Part shown: piece by piece, positions 62,012 through 64,000 of the stretch
Layout of the letters: every line of letters starts with the position of its first letter
Position numbering within the stretch: position 1 is the first letter of the stretch
Assembly (NCBI RefSeq): GCF_040610475.1
Contig: NZ_JBEXMJ010000014.1
Location: 113,522 to 177,521, forward strand
Length of the DNA: 64,000 bases
DNA from: Actinopolymorpha sp. NPDC004070
GTDB taxonomy: Bacteria; Actinomycetota; Actinomycetes; Propionibacteriales; Actinopolymorphaceae
Reading direction: 5' to 3'
Translations under genes and position numbers: made by a program
The notes under the pieces: model-generated
Databases searched by the model: none
The model's input: only the letters and a program-made list of their open reading frames with translations
What the model was told of the DNA's origin: nothing

Positions 62012-63565
62012 TCAGCGGGTTGCGGACTGGTTGGCCGGGGCCGGCTTGCTGGCTGGATCGTTGACCGGCGCTGGCTTGATGGTGGGGACCGGCGCGGGTG
62101 TGCCGGTCGGGCCGCCCTTCCAGGCGCAGGCGTCCTCCAGCGAGTCGGCGACGTTCGCGCTCGTCCTGCCCTCCTCGCTCGCCTTCAGGGCCGCCTGGAC
62201 CCGCGAGTGGATCAGGTCGTAGTCGGGGTCGGCCGACTTGATGATCTCGTTGGTGAACGCGATGCTGGTGATGTTCGCGTCCTTCACCTTCAGCGACAGG
62301 TCGACGAAGGCCGGCAACACGCCCTGCGGGATGTCCGTCATCACGATGTCCTTGGTGACCCGGGCGAGGGCCTCGTAGCGGGTCAGGAGCTTCACCGGGT
62401 CGGCCTGCCGGACGATCGCGTCGATCGCGCAGCGCTGGCGCAACATCCGCTGCCAGTCGTCGGAGCCGTAGCGACCGCGCGCGAACCACAACGCCATGGC
62501 GCCGTTCAGGTGCTGGTTCGGCCCCGGCTCGATCCAACCGGCCGGCGGCAGGTTGCGGTCGGTCTCGCCCCCGATCGAGACCCGGGTGTTGACGTTGACC
62601 GTGATCCCTCCGAGCGCGTCGACGAGCTGCCGGAAGCCCTTGAGGTTGACCAGGACGTAGTAGTCGAGCTTGAGCCCGACTGCTCCGCTGGCGGCGAGTT
62701 TGGTGGCGTCGGCACCGGGGTTGTCACTGTCCAGGACGCCCGGATGCTGGCGCGGGACGTTCAGGTAGACGGCGTTCAGCATCCACTCCAGCGGATCGGA
62801 GTCCGGCCCGCCGGCGAACCTGCCGTTCGGGTAGACGTCGGCGAGCGGCGAGCCCGCCGGGAAGGGGATGTTCTCCAGGTTGCGTGGAAGGCTGAACATG
62901 ACGGTGTTGCCGGTCTTGGTGTCGATGCTCGCCACGATGACCGTATCGGTGCGGATGCCCATCCGGTCCGGGCCTCCGTCGCCACCGAGCAACAAGACGT
63001 TGACGCGATCCTGGCCGGCCCACGGGTCCGCCGCGCTCGCCCGGACCGGCCGGGTGGCGCTCTTGCTCTGCGGACTGGCGAAGACCTTCTCGACCAGACT
63101 CTTCTGTACCATGGCGTACTTCCCGCCGACCGCGAGCGGGGTGACGGCGACGGCGGCCAGGACCAGCACCAGGCCGTAGCCCAGGCCCTGTTGGGACCAG
63201 CGGAGACTCCTGGGACGCAGTGACCGGTAGGTCGCCACGATGACGCACATCCACGCCAGCGCCACCGCGCCCAGCACCACGCTGATCACGACAAGCGCGC
63301 CGGGCTGCACCACCCAGTGCAGGATGGTTCGCTGCCCCGCCAGCACAAGATAGGCCGCGTACCCCGCCCCGACGAGGAACAACGCGAGGATCGTCAATCC
63401 GATCTTGCGCCGACCCGCGGCGAAGAGCCCACTACCGGGAAGGAAGGTTCCAACCGCCGTGAGACCAAGTGCGGCGCCGAACGTCCGCCGTCGGCGGCGC
63501 GCCTTCTCGATTCGTCCGGATTGGTTCGACAGCGGTTCTCGTTCCTGCTGCGCTCCCTCATCCAT
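62012..63565 (-). CDS. LytR-CpsA-Psr (LCP) family protein
   Basis: A 517-residue membrane protein. About four N-terminal transmembrane helices (TILALFLVGAGYAAYLVLAG, ALVVISVVLGAVALAWMCVI, GYGLVLVLAAVAVTPLAVGG) precede an extracytoplasmic LCP domain: VNVLLLGGDGGPDRMGIRTD then TVIVASIDTKTGNTVMFSLP with Arg at SLPRNL, DYYVLVNLKGFRQLVDALGG and ALWFARGRYGSDDWQRMLRQ (the catalytic RxxDxxR-like). LCP enzymes transfer undecaprenyl-linked glycopolymers to peptidoglycan. ATG 63563-63565 is preceded by GAGGAAGGGGG. The C-terminal tail is Pro/Ala-rich. Confidence 0.93.
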   Translation of the reverse strand: MDEGAQQEREPLSNQSGRIEKARRRRRTFGAALGLTAVGTFLPGSGLFAAGRRKIGLTILALFLVGAGYAAYLVLAGQRTILHWVVQPGALVVISVVLGAVALAWMCVIVATYRSLRPRSLRWSQQGLGYGLVLVLAAVAVTPLAVGGKYAMVQKSLVEKVFASPQSKSATRPVRASAADPWAGQDRVNVLLLGGDGGPDRMGIRTDTVIVASIDTKTGNTVMFSLPRNLENIPFPAGSPLADVYPNGRFAGGPDSDPLEWMLNAVYLNVPRQHPGVLDSDNPGADATKLAASGAVGLKLDYYVLVNLKGFRQLVDALGGITVNVNTRVSIGGETDRNLPPAGWIEPGPNQHLNGAMALWFARGRYGSDDWQRMLRQRCAIDAIVRQADPVKLLTRYEALARVTKDIVMTDIPQGVLPAFVDLSLKVKDANITSIAFTNEIIKSADPDYDLIHSRVQAALKASEEGRTSANVADSLEDACAWKGGPTGTPAPVPTIKPAPVNDPASKPAPANQSATR

Positions 63566-63934
63566 GCCCCCTTCCTCTCCCTGCCCCGTCCGCCAAAACC
63601 GGATCGCAGGGGTGGGTGAGGGCCCGATCGGGGTCCCGAAATGAACAGGCACCCATCTTCTCGGACGTCACGAGCAGGGCGGCGGCCCTGACGAAGTTGT
63701 GACCTGGCCGGGCCCATAGCAACCGGCGCCGTCATCACCGGTGATCCAGAGGTCGTACGCCGTCTCGTCACGAGCACGCGCATCCCAAGCTCCATAGATC
63801 ACCACCCAAACGGCAGGCCAAGCCAGGTACGGAGAACGGATACTCGCCAGAGGGCGCCCAAGAATTGATCCGCGACACATGTCCAATCAACTGATGTGCG
63901 ACACGTGGCCTAGACATCCCACGGCTCTAAGCTG
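63566..63934. other. Upstream region of the LCP gene, no clear gene
   Basis: 369 bp. Holds the LCP promoter (not resolvable). A minus-strand frame 63668-63886 reads YLAWPAVWVVIYGAWDARAR but lacks a ribosome site and a known family. Confidence 0.4.
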
Positions 63935-64000
63935 TCAAGCGGCGATGGCTTCTTGGGTTGGCCAGGCGGTGGCTTCGTTGTAGCTGGTGCCGTGGGTGAG
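63935..64000 (-). CDS. 3' end of an unidentified gene (right window edge)
   Basis: The last 21 codons read SYNEATAWPTQEAIAA before TGA at 63935-63937. Too little remains to identify; a transposase C-terminus is one possibility. Confidence 0.4.
   Translation of the reverse strand, partial: LTHGTSYNEATAWPTQEAIAA

Overview
The window is high-GC DNA from an actinomycete. Actinobacterial hallmarks include a WhiB protein, GAF-ANTAR and SARP-type regulators, an Hsp18/RheA-like heat-shock pair with its operator, an LCP-family wall protein, a DHA2 drug exporter and a RepSA-type integrative element. The genus cannot be fixed from the sequence alone; a Propionibacteriales-like soil actinomycete is a reasonable guess. 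No rRNA, CRISPR array or chromosomal origin was seen.

Layout. 1-20.7 kb is mostly ordinary chromosome: a kinase pair, an S66 LD-carboxypeptidase with a Gfo/Idh/MocA oxidoreductase, an enolase-superfamily enzyme with a peptide-type substrate-binding lipoprotein, DUF1345 and YCII proteins, the Hsp20 locus, GAF-ANTAR, a DUF2961 (GH172-like) enzyme, a HIT protein, an alpha/beta hydrolase and an unusual RsmC-methyltransferase/APH-kinase fusion. From 17.6 to 20.8 kb there is a graveyard of broken genes (regulator tail, tannase, flavohaemoprotein, SDR).

20.8-33.8 kb is a foreign, visibly more AT-rich island: Vsr nuclease, C5-cytosine methyltransferase, DrmB, DrmA, a NERD-nuclease/SF1-helicase protein and a 1,586-residue sacsin/HSP90-type ATPase fused to an SF2 helicase. 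The last four genes form one overlapping minus-strand operon. DrmA, DrmB and a C5 methylase are the signature of DISARM anti-phage defence, but the usual phospholipase-D-like DrmC is absent and two large extra proteins take part. This is the strongest candidate for a novel or variant system here. The island is flanked by truncated genes (SDR on the left, a dead S9 peptidase on the right).

34.8-40.7 kb returns to chromosome: gdhA, a DHA2 exporter with a carboxypeptidase-like repeat tail, and membrane/hypothetical proteins. 40.8-43.7 kb is a decayed integrative element at tRNA-Lys(TTT): a 37-bp copy of the tRNA 3' end lies at its far edge, and a frameshifted tyrosine integrase sits beside the tRNA, with a WhiB gene inside. 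43.9-53.8 kb holds an alpha/beta hydrolase, a large SARP/NB-ARC/TPR regulator, a disulfide oxidoreductase, a flavin-reductase-like protein, a GreA/GreB-type factor, a minimal metallopeptidase and a membrane metallophosphoesterase.

53.98-54.29 kb carries tRNA-Glu, tRNA-Asp and tRNA-Phe. A truncated actinomycete integrative element (int-xis-repSA) abuts tRNA-Phe, followed by relics (XRE regulator, ANTAR domain, split IS3, ArdC-like) and a membrane-anchored gluzincin. The window ends with an LCP-family gene and the 3' end of an unidentified gene.
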